NCBI RefSeq assembly: GCF_011058255.1
Contig: NZ_JAALFH010000067.1
Span: forward strand, 493,724 to 557,723
From: Thioalkalivibrio sp. XN8
Lineage (GTDB): Bacteria > Pseudomonadota > Gammaproteobacteria > Steroidobacterales > XN24
Length of the DNA: 64,000 bases
Reading direction: 5' to 3'
Numbering within the stretch: position 1 is the first letter of the stretch; each line of letters opens with the position of its first letter. The position numbers and the translations under genes were made by a program. The notes beneath the pieces are model-generated. The model saw only the letters and a program-made list of their open reading frames with translations. It searched no databases and was not told the DNA's origin. This document shows, piece by piece, positions 7,912 through 20,429 of this stretch.

Positions 7912-9747
7912 TCAGTCCGCCGGGTGCAGGGCGTCGTAAATGCGGTGCGCAAGGTCCCGGCTGATGCCCTGGACCCGCGCCAGGTCCTCGACTCCGGCGG
8001 CCAGCACCCCGTGCATGCCGCCGAGCTCGTTGAGCAGCTGCCGGCGGCGCTTCGGCCCCAGGCCCGGGATATCCTCGAGGGGACTGAGCCGGCGCGCCTT
8101 GGCGCGCCGCTGGCGGTGCCCCGCGATCGCAAAGCGGTGTGCCTCGTCGCGCACCTGTTGCACAAGGTGCAGCGCACCAGAGTCACGAGGCAGTATAAGT
8201 GCCTGCGGTTGGCCGGCCAAGAAGACTTTCTCCAGCCCGGGGCGCCGGCTCGGGCCCTTGGCCACGGCGGCCAGCTCGACCCCTTCCAGCTCGAGCTCGT
8301 TGAGCACCCCCTGGGCCTCGGCCAGCTGGGCCTTGCCGCCGTCCACCAGCAGCAGGTCGGGCAGCGGCGCCTCGCCGCGCTTGACCCGGCTGTAGCGTCG
8401 CAGCAGCGCCTGGCGCATGGCCGCATAATCGTCCCCCGCCGCAACCCCGGCGATGTTGAAGCGCCGGTAGTCCGACTTCAGCGGGCCCTCGGGCGTGAAC
8501 ACGACGCAGCTCGCCACGGTCGCCTCGCCGCCGGTGTGGCTGATGTCGAAGCATTCGACGCGCCGGGGTGTCCGGTCGAGGCCGAGCGCCTCGCCGAGGG
8601 CCTCCAGCTGGGCCGTGAACCCGGCGGTGCCGGCGATCTTCAGCTCGAGGGCCTGGCGCGCGTTCTCGGCCGCCATTTCCAGCCAGCGCGCCCGCGCCGC
8701 CCGCACGCGGTGGCGCACGGCGACCGGGCGCTGGACCTGGGCTGCGAGCGCTTCGGACAACAGGGCTTCATCCTCGAGGTCGATCGCGGTGAGAATTTCT
8801 GTCGGCGGATTGCCGCCCAGGTAGTGCTGCGCCACGAAGGCGCCTAGGACTTCGGCCGGCTCACTGCCCGGCGCGACGCGCGGAAACCAGCTGCGGCTGC
8901 CGAGCACACGGCCGCCACGGATGAACATCGCCGCGACGCAATACAGCCCGCCCTGCTCGTGGACCGCCAGCGCATCGGCCTCGACGGCGCCCGCTTCGCC
9001 GCCGACGGCAGTTTCCTGGATGGCGGCCAGGCGCGCGACCTGGTCGCGATAGCGGGCCGCTTCCTCGAAGGCCAGGCGACCCGCGGCGGCCTCCATGCGT
9101 TTCACCAGTTCACGGCGGATCTCGCTGCCGCGCCCTTCGAGGAACCGGATCGCGTGATCCAGGTCGCGAGCGTAATCCTCACGGGAGATCAGGCCGACAC
9201 AGGGCGCCGAGCAGCGCTCGATCTGGTACTGCAGGCAGGGCCGGCTGCGGTGGGCAAAATAGCTGTCCTCGCAGGGCCGGATCCGGAACAGGCGCTGCAG
9301 GTCCCGCAGCGTCGCGCGCACGGCGGGCACGTTCGGGTAGGGGCCGAACAGCCGCCCGGGCACGTGCCGGGAACCGCGATAGAAGGCCAGGCGCGGAAAC
9401 TCGTGGCTGGTGTCCAGCCGGATATAGGGAAAGCTCTTGTCGTCCTTCAGCAGGACGTTGAAGCGAGGCCGGTGCGCCTTGATCAGGTTGTTCTCGAGCA
9501 CCAGGGCCTCGGCTTCGCTGCGCGTGACCGTAACCTCGATACCGCGCACCTGGCTGACGAGGAAGCCCGTTTTGCCCGGACGCGGGGTACCGCGAAAATA
9601 GCTCGACACCCGCTTTTTCAGGTCGCGTGACTTGCCGACGTAGAGGATTTCCCCGTCGCTGCCCAGCATGCGGTAGACCCCGGGGCGATGGCCCAGCCGC
9701 CGCAGGATCGGCCGCGGGTCGAACTTCTCCCGGCCCTTGCGCGTCAT
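7912..9747 (-). CDS. uvrC: Excinuclease ABC subunit C
   Basis: 611 aa, normal for UvrC, which makes both incisions during nucleotide excision repair. The N-terminal GIY-YIG domain (GVYRML.. ILYVGKSRDLKKRV, residues about 20-65) cuts on the 3' side. A Cys-rich segment (CLQYQIERCSAPCVG), a UVR region, the RNase H-like 5'-incision domain with ECFDISHTGG and LLVDGGKAQL, and a C-terminal helix-hairpin-helix pair (IPGLGPKRRRQLL) follow. The ATG at 9747 overlaps the stop of the upstream uracil-DNA glycosylase gene as ATGA, so the two are translationally coupled. Confidence 0.96.
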   Translation of the reverse strand: MTRKGREKFDPRPILRRLGHRPGVYRMLGSDGEILYVGKSRDLKKRVSSYFRGTPRPGKTGFLVSQVRGIEVTVTRSEAEALVLENNLIKAHRPRFNVLLKDDKSFPYIRLDTSHEFPRLAFYRGSRHVPGRLFGPYPNVPAVRATLRDLQRLFRIRPCEDSYFAHRSRPCLQYQIERCSAPCVGLISREDYARDLDHAIRFLEGRGSEIRRELVKRMEAAAGRLAFEEAARYRDQVARLAAIQETAVGGEAGAVEADALAVHEQGGLYCVAAMFIRGGRVLGSRSWFPRVAPGSEPAEVLGAFVAQHYLGGNPPTEILTAIDLEDEALLSEALAAQVQRPVAVRHRVRAARARWLEMAAENARQALELKIAGTAGFTAQLEALGEALGLDRTPRRVECFDISHTGGEATVASCVVFTPEGPLKSDYRRFNIAGVAAGDDYAAMRQALLRRYSRVKRGEAPLPDLLLVDGGKAQLAEAQGVLNELELEGVELAAVAKGPSRRPGLEKVFLAGQPQALILPRDSGALHLVQQVRDEAHRFAIAGHRQRRAKARRLSPLEDIPGLGPKRRRQLLNELGGMHGVLAAGVEDLARVQGISRDLAHRIYDALHPAD

Positions 9748-10421
9748 GTACGCTGCCCGACCCCGGCGGCTTCCGCCGCGCGCCCCACGACCTCCCGGAA
9801 CATCGGCTCGGTCAGCCGCCGCGTCTGGGTGTTGTATCGGCTGCAGTGATAGGAGTCGAACAGCACCATGCCGCCGGGCAGGCGGTGCCGGGCCCCGTGG
9901 CTGAAACCCCAGCTCGCGCGCCGCAAGCCGAGCGCGCCGAGCGTCGCATCGTGGGCGATGCGTCCCAGCGCCAGCACGACCTGCGGACGACTCTCCGCCA
10001 GCTCCGGCGCCAGCCAGCGCCGGCATTCCCGCACCTCGGCCGGCAGCGGCTTGTTCGCGGGCGGCAGGCACTTCACCGCATTGGTGATCCGGCAACCGAG
10101 CAGTTCGAGCCCGTCGTCGGCGGCCACGGACTCCGGCGCCGTGGCCAGGCCGAGGTCGAACAGCGTGCGGTAGAGCAGGATGCCGGCATGGTCCCCGGTA
10201 AACGGCCGCCCGGTCCGGTTCGCGCCGTGCATGCCGGGCGCCAGGCCGACCAGGAGCAAGGGCGCATCGGCCGGGCCGAAGGGCGGCACCGGCGCGGCAT
10301 GGTATTCCGGGTGCCTGGCCCGGACCTCGTCGAGACAGGCCGCCAACCGCGCACAGCGCCGGCAACCGTCGTCGAACCACGAGGCCGGGTATGTCTGCGC
10401 GGTTGCGACCTTGTTCTCCAA
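9744..10421 (-). CDS. Family 5 (UDGb-type) uracil-DNA glycosylase with 4Fe-4S cluster
   Basis: 225-aa base-excision-repair glycosylase. The motif GLAPGMHGANRTGRPFTGD (about 59-77) is the UDGb motif and lacks the Asp/Asn water activator of classical Ung. Cys20, Cys23, Cys118 and Cys133 align with the cluster ligands known from Thermus UDGb. A second motif near HCSRYN is the expected DNA-intercalation loop. The start is TTG 10421; no other start precedes the first cluster cysteines. The family removes uracil and deaminated purines. It overlaps uvrC by 4 nt, joining two repair pathways in one transcript. Confidence 0.88.
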   Translation of the reverse strand: MENKVATAQTYPASWFDDGCRRCARLAACLDEVRARHPEYHAAPVPPFGPADAPLLLVGLAPGMHGANRTGRPFTGDHAGILLYRTLFDLGLATAPESVAADDGLELLGCRITNAVKCLPPANKPLPAEVRECRRWLAPELAESRPQVVLALGRIAHDATLGALGLRRASWGFSHGARHRLPGGMVLFDSYHCSRYNTQTRRLTEPMFREVVGRAAEAAGVGQRT

Positions 10422-10423
10422 AC

Positions 10424-10449
10424 TACTTTAAATAATTTACTTTAGATAA
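10424..10449. repeat. Tandem 12-bp AT-rich repeat upstream of the glycosylase gene
   Basis: TACTTTAAATAA (10424-10435) is followed after 2 nt by TACTTTAGATAA (10438-10449), one mismatch. The 14-bp spacing, the AT-rich composition in a GC-rich genome, and the location between the icd stop and the glycosylase start suggest promoter or operator function. A related CACTTCAAATAA occurs at 45760-45771 before the Nramp-like gene. Confidence 0.45.
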
Positions 10450-10454
10450 TGTTT

Positions 10455-11792
<1,338 letters not shown>

Positions 11793-11856
11793 GGAGTGTC
11801 GTTCCGCTTGGAAAGTCTGGCTGCAGGGCCGGCGCACCGGACAAGTTAAGTCGTCA

Positions 11857-11885
11857 ATTATCGCTGCGCCCTCGACCTGACTCAA
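11857..11885 (-). promoter_or_regulatory. Predicted icd promoter overlapping the end of the RND gene
   Basis: On the minus strand -35 TTGAGT (11885-11880), a 17-nt spacer, and -10 GATAAT (11862-11857). The start point would be near 11850, giving a leader of about 58 nt. The -35 contains the RND stop codon, so icd has a transcription source independent of the efflux operon. Confidence 0.6.
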
Positions 11886-14800
11886 CCGCGACCCCCGCTC
11901 CGCCGGCCGAAGCAGTGCATGTAGAGGGTGGGGATCAACACCAGCGTAAGCAGCGTCACGACCAGCACACCGCTGGCGAGGGTAAGCCCGAGAGGCCGCA
12001 GGGCCGGCTCGAACACCAACGCGCCACTGCCAAACATCACGGTACCGGCGGTGAGCAGTATCGGCCGCGTCCTCAGTGTTGCGGCCGCAATGAGTGCCTC
12101 GCGCACGTCCATCCCCTCCTCCAGCCGCTGTTGTGTGAAATCGACCAGCAGCACGGCGTTGCGAACCACAATGCCGGCGAGCGCGATGATGCCCAACACA
12201 CCCATGCCGGCGAGATCGAGGCCTGTCGCCCAGTGCGCGGGGATGACGCCGATAAAGACCAGCGGGATCGGAACCATGATGAGCAGCGGCACCAGGTAGG
12301 AATTGAACCAGCCCGCGAGCATCGTATAGACGACGAGAACAACAACGATACCGGCCATCCCGAGGTCACGATAAACCTGCTGGGTCATCGCCCATTCGCC
12401 GCCCCAGTACAGGACCGTCCGAGTATCGCTCCGCGGCAGGCTAATCCAGCTTATAGCCGGCATCTCATCCGGGTGCTTTTCCATCTCCGCGACCAGGTCG
12501 CGCTGGACCGAGAGCGGCTGGCTGCGATCCCGGTTCACATCGGCCGCCACATAGACCACCGGGAGCTGGTTCTTGCGATGCCGGTTCGGCTCCCATTTCG
12601 TTTCGACCTGCTCGATCACATCCGTCAATGGCACCATCTGTCCGATCTCGCTGCGCAGGTATAGCGCGGCAAGCTGGTCGGGGCTCTCACGCTCATTTTC
12701 CCGCAGTCGCACGATCACGGGGACCGGCTCGCGCTCCGCGGGAAGGTCCAGCGTGGCCGCGGTCCGTCCAGCCAGCGCCATGTGCACTGCCGCGGCTACG
12801 TGCGCCGGTTGCACGCCCATCGCAGCGCTCCGCTCCAGGTCGGCCCTGACCAAGATCTCGGGGCCAACTGGCGCAGGGAAGCGCTCGATATTGGCGGCAG
12901 CAGGATGTGCCTCGAGCAGGCGTTCAAGGCGGTCCGCAAGCGCAAGTCGTGCCTCCCGTTCCGGCCCGAATATCTCGCCCTGGATCGGGTTCTCGCCCGA
13001 CGGACCCGAAGGAATCCGGCGGATCATGGCGCGGCCGCCGAACGGTTCGAGCACCGGGCCGAGTCGGTCCAACAACTTGCGATCGATCTCGTAACTCAGG
13101 AGCTCGCGTCTGTCGTCGGGAGGCAACTGAACATAGATCGAGGCCCGGTGAGATGACGCGACCTCGATGTCCGGGGGGCCGGGCCGAGGTAACAGCACCG
13201 GGCCGGCTGTTCCCGCAAACGACGTATACGCATCAACTTCAGGGAAGTCGCGCAGCTCGCGTCCGATCGCTGCGCTGGCTTGGAGGGTTTGCTCGAGCGG
13301 GCCGCCGGGCGGCAGTTCCAGTTCGACGATGAAAATCTCGCGGTCGAGAAACGGCACCAAGGTGACCTGGACCGCCCGGGACAGGATCATTCCGGCACTG
13401 CCCGCCAGTAACAGTACGAGGACGAGATAGAACAGCCAACGCAGCCAGGCATGTTCGAACAGCGGCTCCAGCAACGCACGATAAGTTTTCTCGAGTCGCC
13501 CTCGGGTCGCTCCCTCCGGCGCATCCGGTTCGCCTCCCCCAGGTTGCCCGGCCTCGCGGGACGGGTTGGCGCGTAACAGGCGGAGTGCGACGTAGGGAGT
13601 CGCGGTAAGCGCGACGGTAAGGGAGAAAAGCAAGGCCCATGAAGCGCCCAACGGGATCGCGCGGATGTACTGCCCCATCTCGCCGCTGATAAACGCCGTC
13701 GGCAGCAGGGTGATAACAATCAGGAAGGCGGCAAGAATCGTCGGGTTGCCCACCTCATCTACCGCCTTGACGGCGAGTTCCCGGCTGCGCTCACCCGCGT
13801 TGCGGAAATGTCGCCCAATGTTCTCGATAATGATGATGTTGTCATCGGCAATGAGCCCGATGGCAAGGATCATCGCGGCGATGGAGATCGGGTTGAGTGT
13901 GAAACCCGTGAGCCAGTAGGCGAACGGCACGATGGCCATGCTCGCCGGGATCAGCAGGAAGACCCCCAGCGCGGCACGCCACCCGAGACCGAGCAGGATG
14001 ATCACCACCACGATCGCGGTCGCGGTGGCGAAATTCTCCAGCACCCGTCTTACGGTTTCAGTGGCCGCCCGGCCCGCGTCGTAAGCGACGCGGACGTCGA
14101 CTCCGGCGGGAACCAGGCTACCCTTGGCGGCATCCATCAGCGCCAATGCACGGTCCGTCACTGCGCTGACGTTGTAGTGCGGCACCGTGGTGAGCGCGAG
14201 ACTGACCGCCGGCACCTCGCCGGGGCTGCCCCTCTCCCAGTGGACGGACTGCGAGTGGTATGGTGCCGGCCCGTCTACCACGTCGGCGACCTCGCGCAGC
14301 CTGATCACGCCGGCAGGTCCGGCACCCACCTGGATGCGCTCGAGTTCCTCAGCCGAAGCTGGGACATGGCCGACGCGAACTGACCATACCTGGTCTGACC
14401 GCATCGAATCGGCCGGCAGCAGGACGCTCGCCGCCTCGATGCCTTCGAGCACTTGGCTGATGTCGATACCGTGTGCCGCGAGATCGGCCGGCCTGGGCAT
14501 TACGCGCAACTGGCGCGGCTGCCCGCCATGCACCACGACATCGCGGACCCCCTCGATTGCGGACAAGCGTGCACCGACCTCGGCGGCGAGCCGGCGCAGT
14601 TCGAAGCCGCTGAGCTCGGCGCTGGAAAGCGTCAGCATCAGGCTGGTCAGCATGTCATCCCCCAGCGTCCGAATCGTCTCGGCCCCGGCGCCCGGAGGCA
14701 GGCGATGCCGGTTGCTATGGAAAAGCTCGCTTAACGATCCCCAGGCCTCGGCGTCGCTGACTCCGGTAGCGAACTCCACTTCAATCAGTGCCGCGTCGGC

Positions 14801-15073
14801 CGCCGCTACCGTGCCGACCTCAATGACATTCTGCAGCTGGCTCGCCCACGCGCCCACGGGGCGTGCGATGAGTTCGTCGACGCGCTCCACTCCGCCGCCG
14901 GGAAATGGCACGAGGATCTGCGCGGTGGGCACCTCGACATCCGGGCGATCCTGCTGCGGTGTGACGAGCAAACTGTAGCCGCCGAGGAACAATGCGGTCA
15001 TGACGAATAGCGGTACCAGCGCCGAATCGATCAGGCGCCCTGCGAGCCTGCCGGCAAAGCCCTTTTTATCCAT
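11882..15073 (-). CDS. RND efflux transporter permease
   Basis: 1063-aa inner-membrane proton-driven pump, full length for the AcrB/HAE family. It has the usual 12 spans with two large periplasmic loops. The fourth span carries the proton-relay pair in [15 protein letters not shown]; the tenth has [13 protein letters not shown], with Arg where AcrB has the relay Lys940. The N-terminus (residues 10-50) is typical, with [11 protein letters not shown] after the first span. The double Asp argues for organic substrates rather than metals. The gene overlaps the adaptor by 1 nt (TGATG) and is the last of esterase-tolC-adaptor-RND. This stretch looks slightly less GC-rich than its neighbours by eye, which would fit transfer, but I did not compute it. 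Confidence 0.9.
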   Translation of the reverse strand: MDKKGFAGRLAGRLIDSALVPLFVMTALFLGGYSLLVTPQQDRPDVEVPTAQILVPFPGGGVERVDELIARPVGAWASQLQNVIEVGTVAAADAALIEVEFATGVSDAEAWGSLSELFHSNRHRLPPGAGAETIRTLGDDMLTSLMLTLSSAELSGFELRRLAAEVGARLSAIEGVRDVVVHGGQPRQLRVMPRPADLAAHGIDISQVLEGIEAASVLLPADSMRSDQVWSVRVGHVPASAEELERIQVGAGPAGVIRLREVADVVDGPAPYHSQSVHWERGSPGEVPAVSLALTTVPHYNVSAVTDRALALMDAAKGSLVPAGVDVRVAYDAGRAATETVRRVLENFATATAIVVVIILLGLGWRAALGVFLLIPASMAIVPFAYWLTGFTLNPISIAAMILAIGLIADDNIIIIENIGRHFRNAGERSRELAVKAVDEVGNPTILAAFLIVITLLPTAFISGEMGQYIRAIPLGASWALLFSLTVALTATPYVALRLLRANPSREAGQPGGGEPDAPEGATRGRLEKTYRALLEPLFEHAWLRWLFYLVLVLLLAGSAGMILSRAVQVTLVPFLDREIFIVELELPPGGPLEQTLQASAAIGRELRDFPEVDAYTSFAGTAGPVLLPRPGPPDIEVASSHRASIYVQLPPDDRRELLSYEIDRKLLDRLGPVLEPFGGRAMIRRIPSGPSGENPIQGEIFGPEREARLALADRLERLLEAHPAAANIERFPAPVGPEILVRADLERSAAMGVQPAHVAAAVHMALAGRTAATLDLPAEREPVPVIVRLRENERESPDQLAALYLRSEIGQMVPLTDVIEQVETKWEPNRHRKNQLPVVYVAADVNRDRSQPLSVQRDLVAEMEKHPDEMPAISWISLPRSDTRTVLYWGGEWAMTQQVYRDLGMAGIVVVLVVYTMLAGWFNSYLVPLLIMVPIPLVFIGVIPAHWATGLDLAGMGVLGIIALAGIVVRNAVLLVDFTQQRLEEGMDVREALIAAATLRTRPILLTAGTVMFGSGALVFEPALRPLGLTLASGVLVVTLLTLVLIPTLYMHCFGRRSGGRG

Positions 15074-16194
15074 CAGTCCTGCAATGTGACAGCCTGGCCA
15101 TCAGTGAGCTTGCTGATGGCGCTGCCGTATGCCACTCGCTCGCCGGCTTCCAGCCCGCGCTGCACGTAGGCCCAGCCATCGTCTGGCGACGACGGGTCGA
15201 GAGAAACCCAGCGAAGTCTTGCGCGCCAGGGTATTTGGTCGCCCGGCTCGATCACGAACACTCCGGTGAGCTGCCCGCGCCGCACCACGGCGCCCGCCGG
15301 GACCCTGACCGAATGCGAGGCAGCCCCCGTCGACGGGACGCGCAATTCGACTACCATGCCCGGCACCAGCCCGGAAGGGGGGGTATCTACCAGCGCGCGC
15401 AGGCGCAACCCTGCCCCATTGCCTGCAAGCGCGGGTAGAACGGCCTGCAGCCTGCCCTCGGCAGGCTCACTGATCCCCTCTGCCACGACGGGCAAGCGAG
15501 CCCCCACAGACAGGCCCGCCGCTTTGGCCTGGTCAATCGCCGCTTCGACTTCCAGCCGGCCCCGATCCTCGAAAACCACCAACGGCATTCCGGGCATCAC
15601 GAAACTCCCCGTCTCCGTCAGGATCTCGCTGACCACCCCGTCGAAAGGCGCGCGCAGACGCGCGTAATCCATGCTGACTTCGATGGCCGCCAATTCAGCC
15701 TCTGCCCGGCCGAGTGCGCTGGTGGCCCGCTCAGCCTGAAGCTCCGCCTCCTCGAGGCGCACTTTGGCCACAAGCCCTTGGTCGTACAGGCGACGAAACC
15801 GATCGCGATTCCGCAATGCCTGCTCATGCGCCTCGCGCGCCGAATCCCGCTGCAGGATAGCCGCCATGCGCGAAGCCTCCAGCTCGCGGGAATCGATTTG
15901 CAGGATCTCCTGGCCAGCTACCACGTGGTCACCCGCCCTCACCAGCACGGCTTCCACGGTGCCGGCCTGACGCGTGCCCAGCTGCGCGCGACGATATGGG
16001 CGCACTACGCCCGGGGCCGCCAAATATGCCGCGCCGCCGATCACTTCCGCCGGCGCGATGCTGACGCTGACGGTTGCGCCTTCAACGTCTTTCGCAGCGG
16101 TGCCTTCGACCTCATTGCTGCATGCAAGCGCCAACAATCCCAAGCCCGGCAACAGCCATCTCGCGAAGTTCGCGATGATTGGGCGCCGGCTCAT
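15073..16194 (-). CDS. RND efflux periplasmic adaptor (membrane fusion) lipoprotein
   Basis: 373 aa. The signal peptide ends in the lipobox LALAC with Cys25, so the protein is lipid-anchored in the periplasmic leaflet of the inner membrane. The barrel-sandwich hybrid halves (GTRQAGTVEAVLVRAGDHVVAGQ and DYARLRAPFDGVVSE), split by a helical hairpin, are the HlyD/AcrA pattern; a beta-barrel and a membrane-proximal domain follow. ATG 16194 is preferred to GTG 16200 because it makes a clean ATGA overlap with the tolC stop. It links the RND pump to the TolC-like channel encoded on either side. Confidence 0.9.
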   Translation of the reverse strand: MSRRPIIANFARWLLPGLGLLALACSNEVEGTAAKDVEGATVSVSIAPAEVIGGAAYLAAPGVVRPYRRAQLGTRQAGTVEAVLVRAGDHVVAGQEILQIDSRELEASRMAAILQRDSAREAHEQALRNRDRFRRLYDQGLVAKVRLEEAELQAERATSALGRAEAELAAIEVSMDYARLRAPFDGVVSEILTETGSFVMPGMPLVVFEDRGRLEVEAAIDQAKAAGLSVGARLPVVAEGISEPAEGRLQAVLPALAGNGAGLRLRALVDTPPSGLVPGMVVELRVPSTGAASHSVRVPAGAVVRRGQLTGVFVIEPGDQIPWRARLRWVSLDPSSPDDGWAYVQRGLEAGERVAYGSAISKLTDGQAVTLQD

Positions 16195-17564
16195 GGCCAC
16201 AACTCGCCCGGATTCCCGGCCCCACTGGCGAGACCGTAACGCTGGGCCGCGACGAGCACGTTGTATCGCGCGCTGGTCTCGCGGGTGAGCGCCGCCAGTT
16301 CCTCCGCCTGCGCACGCAATAACGCCGCCATATCATCCAGCCCCTCAGCGTAACGCCTTTCGGTCAGGGCGAGGGCCTCCTCCGCTGCGGCCACGCTGAC
16401 CGCCGCGCTTCGCCACGCTTGCAGTTCCGCGCGCCACCAGGCATGGGTGTCCCGGACCTCACGCCGGGCGCGCTGGTGCAATCCGCGCAGTTCCGCCCGC
16501 CTTTCCTGCTCGGTTGCCCGAGCCTCGTCCAACGCTCCCTGTTGCCCGAAACCGGCAAACAAAGTCCAGCCGAAATTCACGCCCACGATCCAATCTGTCT
16601 CGTCGAAGCCAAAAGGCTGATTCATCTCGATCCGCTGATAGCGCGCAAAAATATTCAGATCGGGTAGATAGGCCGCACGTGCGCGATCGACACCAGCTTC
16701 TGCCGCCTTGACGGCCTCCTCCAGCGCGAGAAGGTCCTTCCGCTCCGCCGGCAGGAATTCTTCTTGCGGCAGCTGGCCCGCAGGTTCGGGCACAGGGTCA
16801 GTCAGCTCGAGCAAGCCATCACCGTCAAGACCGAGGACCTGGCGCAGCATGGCATGCGACGCGACTACGCGACGCTCCGCCAAGGCCAGCCGCGCTTCCA
16901 TTTCGCCAACACGGGTGCGCGCATTGAGCACATCGAGCCTGGTAGCCAGGCCTTGATCGACAAAGGCTTCGGCCTGTCGCAACGCTCTCCTCGCCGCTGC
17001 CAGACCGCGGGCCTCGGCACTCAGCTGCCGCTGTGCCGTGCCAGCGCCGAAATAAGCCTCGATCGTCGCCACAGCGACTTCGTGCTCGGCCCGGTGAAGT
17101 CCCAGGCGCGCCGCACCTTCCGCGTGGCCGGCCTGTGTCCGTGCATGCCAGGCTCCTACATTGATCAGCGGCTGCACCAGCTGCATCCCCACCAGGTTGC
17201 CCTCCACGGGATTGAGCTCACCCACCCCAGGAACGGGGGGAACGACCAATGCCCCGCTGGAAACCCGGTCGAGCAAACCGACATCGGCGTTGAGATAAGT
17301 GGCGTCGAGGCTCACGGTCGGCAGGATCCCCTGCCGCGTCTTGACCCGCGTTGCCTCGGCGCGAGCCTTTTGGGCCCGGCTGATCAACAACTCGGGGTTA
17401 TCTGCGCGGGCGAGCGCCAGCGCCTGTTGCAGCGACAGAGGTTGTGGAGACGTGGCGGTCACGCGCTCTCCGATCATCGCGGCGCTCGCGATCATGACCA
17501 CCAGGACCGCGGCCAGGAGCCTCTTGGTCTGGTTCAATCGCTTCTGGACAGCCCGCCGTGGCAC
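16191..17564 (-). CDS. TolC family outer membrane efflux channel
   Basis: 457 aa from GTG 17564, giving a signal peptide with a basic start and a hydrophobic core ending near ATA. The mature protein begins with LSLQQALALARADNPEL, the hallmark opening of OEP/TolC proteins. It has two repeated halves of long alternating helices and beta segments (for example GVNFGWTLFAGF before the second half). AGGA for its start overlaps the stop codon of the esterase gene 11 nt upstream, implying coupling. It forms the outer-membrane exit of the pump encoded downstream. Confidence 0.88.
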   Translation of the reverse strand: MPRRAVQKRLNQTKRLLAAVLVVMIASAAMIGERVTATSPQPLSLQQALALARADNPELLISRAQKARAEATRVKTRQGILPTVSLDATYLNADVGLLDRVSSGALVVPPVPGVGELNPVEGNLVGMQLVQPLINVGAWHARTQAGHAEGAARLGLHRAEHEVAVATIEAYFGAGTAQRQLSAEARGLAAARRALRQAEAFVDQGLATRLDVLNARTRVGEMEARLALAERRVVASHAMLRQVLGLDGDGLLELTDPVPEPAGQLPQEEFLPAERKDLLALEEAVKAAEAGVDRARAAYLPDLNIFARYQRIEMNQPFGFDETDWIVGVNFGWTLFAGFGQQGALDEARATEQERRAELRGLHQRARREVRDTHAWWRAELQAWRSAAVSVAAAEEALALTERRYAEGLDDMAALLRAQAEELAALTRETSARYNVLVAAQRYGLASGAGNPGELWP

Positions 17565-17575
17565 TGCAATCGGTC

Positions 17576-18955
17576 CTATAACCCGAACGGATAGGTGTCG
17601 GGCGCCCCCGGCCGCGGGTGCTGGTCTCCCAGCGGGGTCACGGCAGAGGTCTGGTCGAACCAGGCGAAAGCATCGTACTGGCGGGCCAGGATCGTCTCGG
17701 AATAGTGACTCAGGCGCTCGCTCTCGGGCCGGTAGATGACCCCGATGAAACGCTGCAGGCGCGGTTGCATGAGCGCGCGGCGTAACTGCTCGTTGACGCC
17801 CGGGCGCAGGTCCAGGAGAAAGCGCCCGATCGCGGCATCGTGGCACAGGCGTTCGCTGCTCTCCGCCAGGGACGGCCGGACGCGCTTGATCTCCACTTCG
17901 TCGTCCCAGTCGGTGGCAGCCGCCACCGTTCCCGCGTGGGTGCCGAAACCGACCAGCGCGACCTGGTCGCCCCAGCGCTGGCGACACAGCTGGCCGATAT
18001 TCAGCTGGCCGCGAGCCGCGCCCATGTCGGTATAGCGGGCGTCGCCGATGTGCGAATTGTGCGCCCACACCACGGCCCTGGCTTGCGGCCCGCGCGCTTC
18101 CAGGAGATGGCCGAGGGTCTCGAACATGTGGGTATCACGCAGGTTCCAGGACTCGGCCCCGCCGTAGTACATGACGCGGTAGTAGCGCTCGGCGGCAGCC
18201 ACCAGCCGGGCGTTCTGGGTGGCATCGAGAAAGCTGTCGCCGTCCTGCGCCACGTATTCGAGCCGGCGCTCCAGCAGGTCACGCAGCTGGTCGACGACCT
18301 CCCCTTCACATTTTCCGAAACCGGAAGCCAGCGCCGCCCGGCCGTATGTCGCCGGGTCGCTCTGCCAGGGCGTCAGGCAGCCATAGCGGGTTCGCGCCAC
18401 GGCCGCCGCCGCCGGGTCCACGCGATCGAGGTACTGCAGCACCGCCGCGACGGAAGCGTTCATGTTGTAGATATCGAGGCCGTAGAAACCGGCGCGCGCG
18501 TCATGCTCGGCGAGCCGCCCGTTGTGGCGGCGCAACCACTCCATGAACGTCTCGAACTCCAGGTTGCGCCACATCCAGGTGGGGAAACGCTGGAACGGCG
18601 GTGGCGATCCGGCCTCGAAGGGGCGATGCCGTACATAGCGATCGATCGCGGCCGCATCGGGCCAGTCCGCCTCGGCGGCCACGATCGTGAAGCCGTGCGC
18701 CTCCACCAGCCGGCGCGTGATGGCGGCGCGGGCCTGGTAAAACTCGGCTGTGCCATGGCTCGATTCGCCCAGCAGTACGATCCGCCGGTCGGCAAACCGG
18801 TCGAACAACGGCCCGAATTCAGGGTCCTTCGGCTCGGGCAGCGGAATCGCGGCCGCGGCAATGAGGCCCGGCGTGTCGAACGGCGGCCGCCGCCAGCGCG
18901 CTTCCGTGCATAAGGCCCGCCGGCCCCTGCCGGGGTGGGCGACTCGATCCGTCAT
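17576..18955 (-). CDS. Erythromycin esterase-like protein
   Basis: 459 aa from ATG 18955; the open frame continues upstream but without coding character. The erythromycin-esterase family motifs are present: LLGESSHGT near residue 55, EADWPDAAAIDRYV, WMWRN, and VVWAHNSHIGDA with the second conserved histidine. Ere enzymes hydrolyse the macrolactone of 14-membered macrolides. Chromosomal members like this one mostly have unknown substrates. It is the first gene of a four-gene unit with tolC, adaptor and RND pump, so enzyme and pump may act on the same compound. No signal peptide is seen, so it is probably cytoplasmic. Confidence 0.85.
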   Translation of the reverse strand: MTDRVAHPGRGRRALCTEARWRRPPFDTPGLIAAAAIPLPEPKDPEFGPLFDRFADRRIVLLGESSHGTAEFYQARAAITRRLVEAHGFTIVAAEADWPDAAAIDRYVRHRPFEAGSPPPFQRFPTWMWRNLEFETFMEWLRRHNGRLAEHDARAGFYGLDIYNMNASVAAVLQYLDRVDPAAAAVARTRYGCLTPWQSDPATYGRAALASGFGKCEGEVVDQLRDLLERRLEYVAQDGDSFLDATQNARLVAAAERYYRVMYYGGAESWNLRDTHMFETLGHLLEARGPQARAVVWAHNSHIGDARYTDMGAARGQLNIGQLCRQRWGDQVALVGFGTHAGTVAAATDWDDEVEIKRVRPSLAESSERLCHDAAIGRFLLDLRPGVNEQLRRALMQPRLQRFIGVIYRPESERLSHYSETILARQYDAFAWFDQTSAVTPLGDQHPRPGAPDTYPFGL

Positions 18956-19050
18956 GGCTGGGGGGACTCCGTCTTTTCCCTGGGCCACTACTGCCTTTGG
19001 TATAGGAAAGATCCCGCAGCCCTGCAATGCGGCGCCCGCCCGCCACCAGC

Positions 19051-19083
19051 AAAAGGGCCCCGGCAGCAGCGCTGCCGGGGCCC
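19051..19083 (-). terminator. Intrinsic terminator of the aceB-aceA operon
   Basis: A perfect 13-bp stem (19055-19067 with 19071-19083) and a 3-nt loop, followed on the minus strand by TTTT. It lies 24 nt after the aceA stop and insulates the esterase/efflux operon from glyoxylate-shunt transcription. Confidence 0.8.
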
Positions 19084-19107
19084 GGTCGGCGGGCGATGCG
19101 CCAGGCC

Positions 19108-20385
<1,278 letters not shown>

Positions 20386-20429
20386 CGCGTGTTCCTCTGT
20401 GTGATGTCCCGGTTAACCCCTAAAACCCC

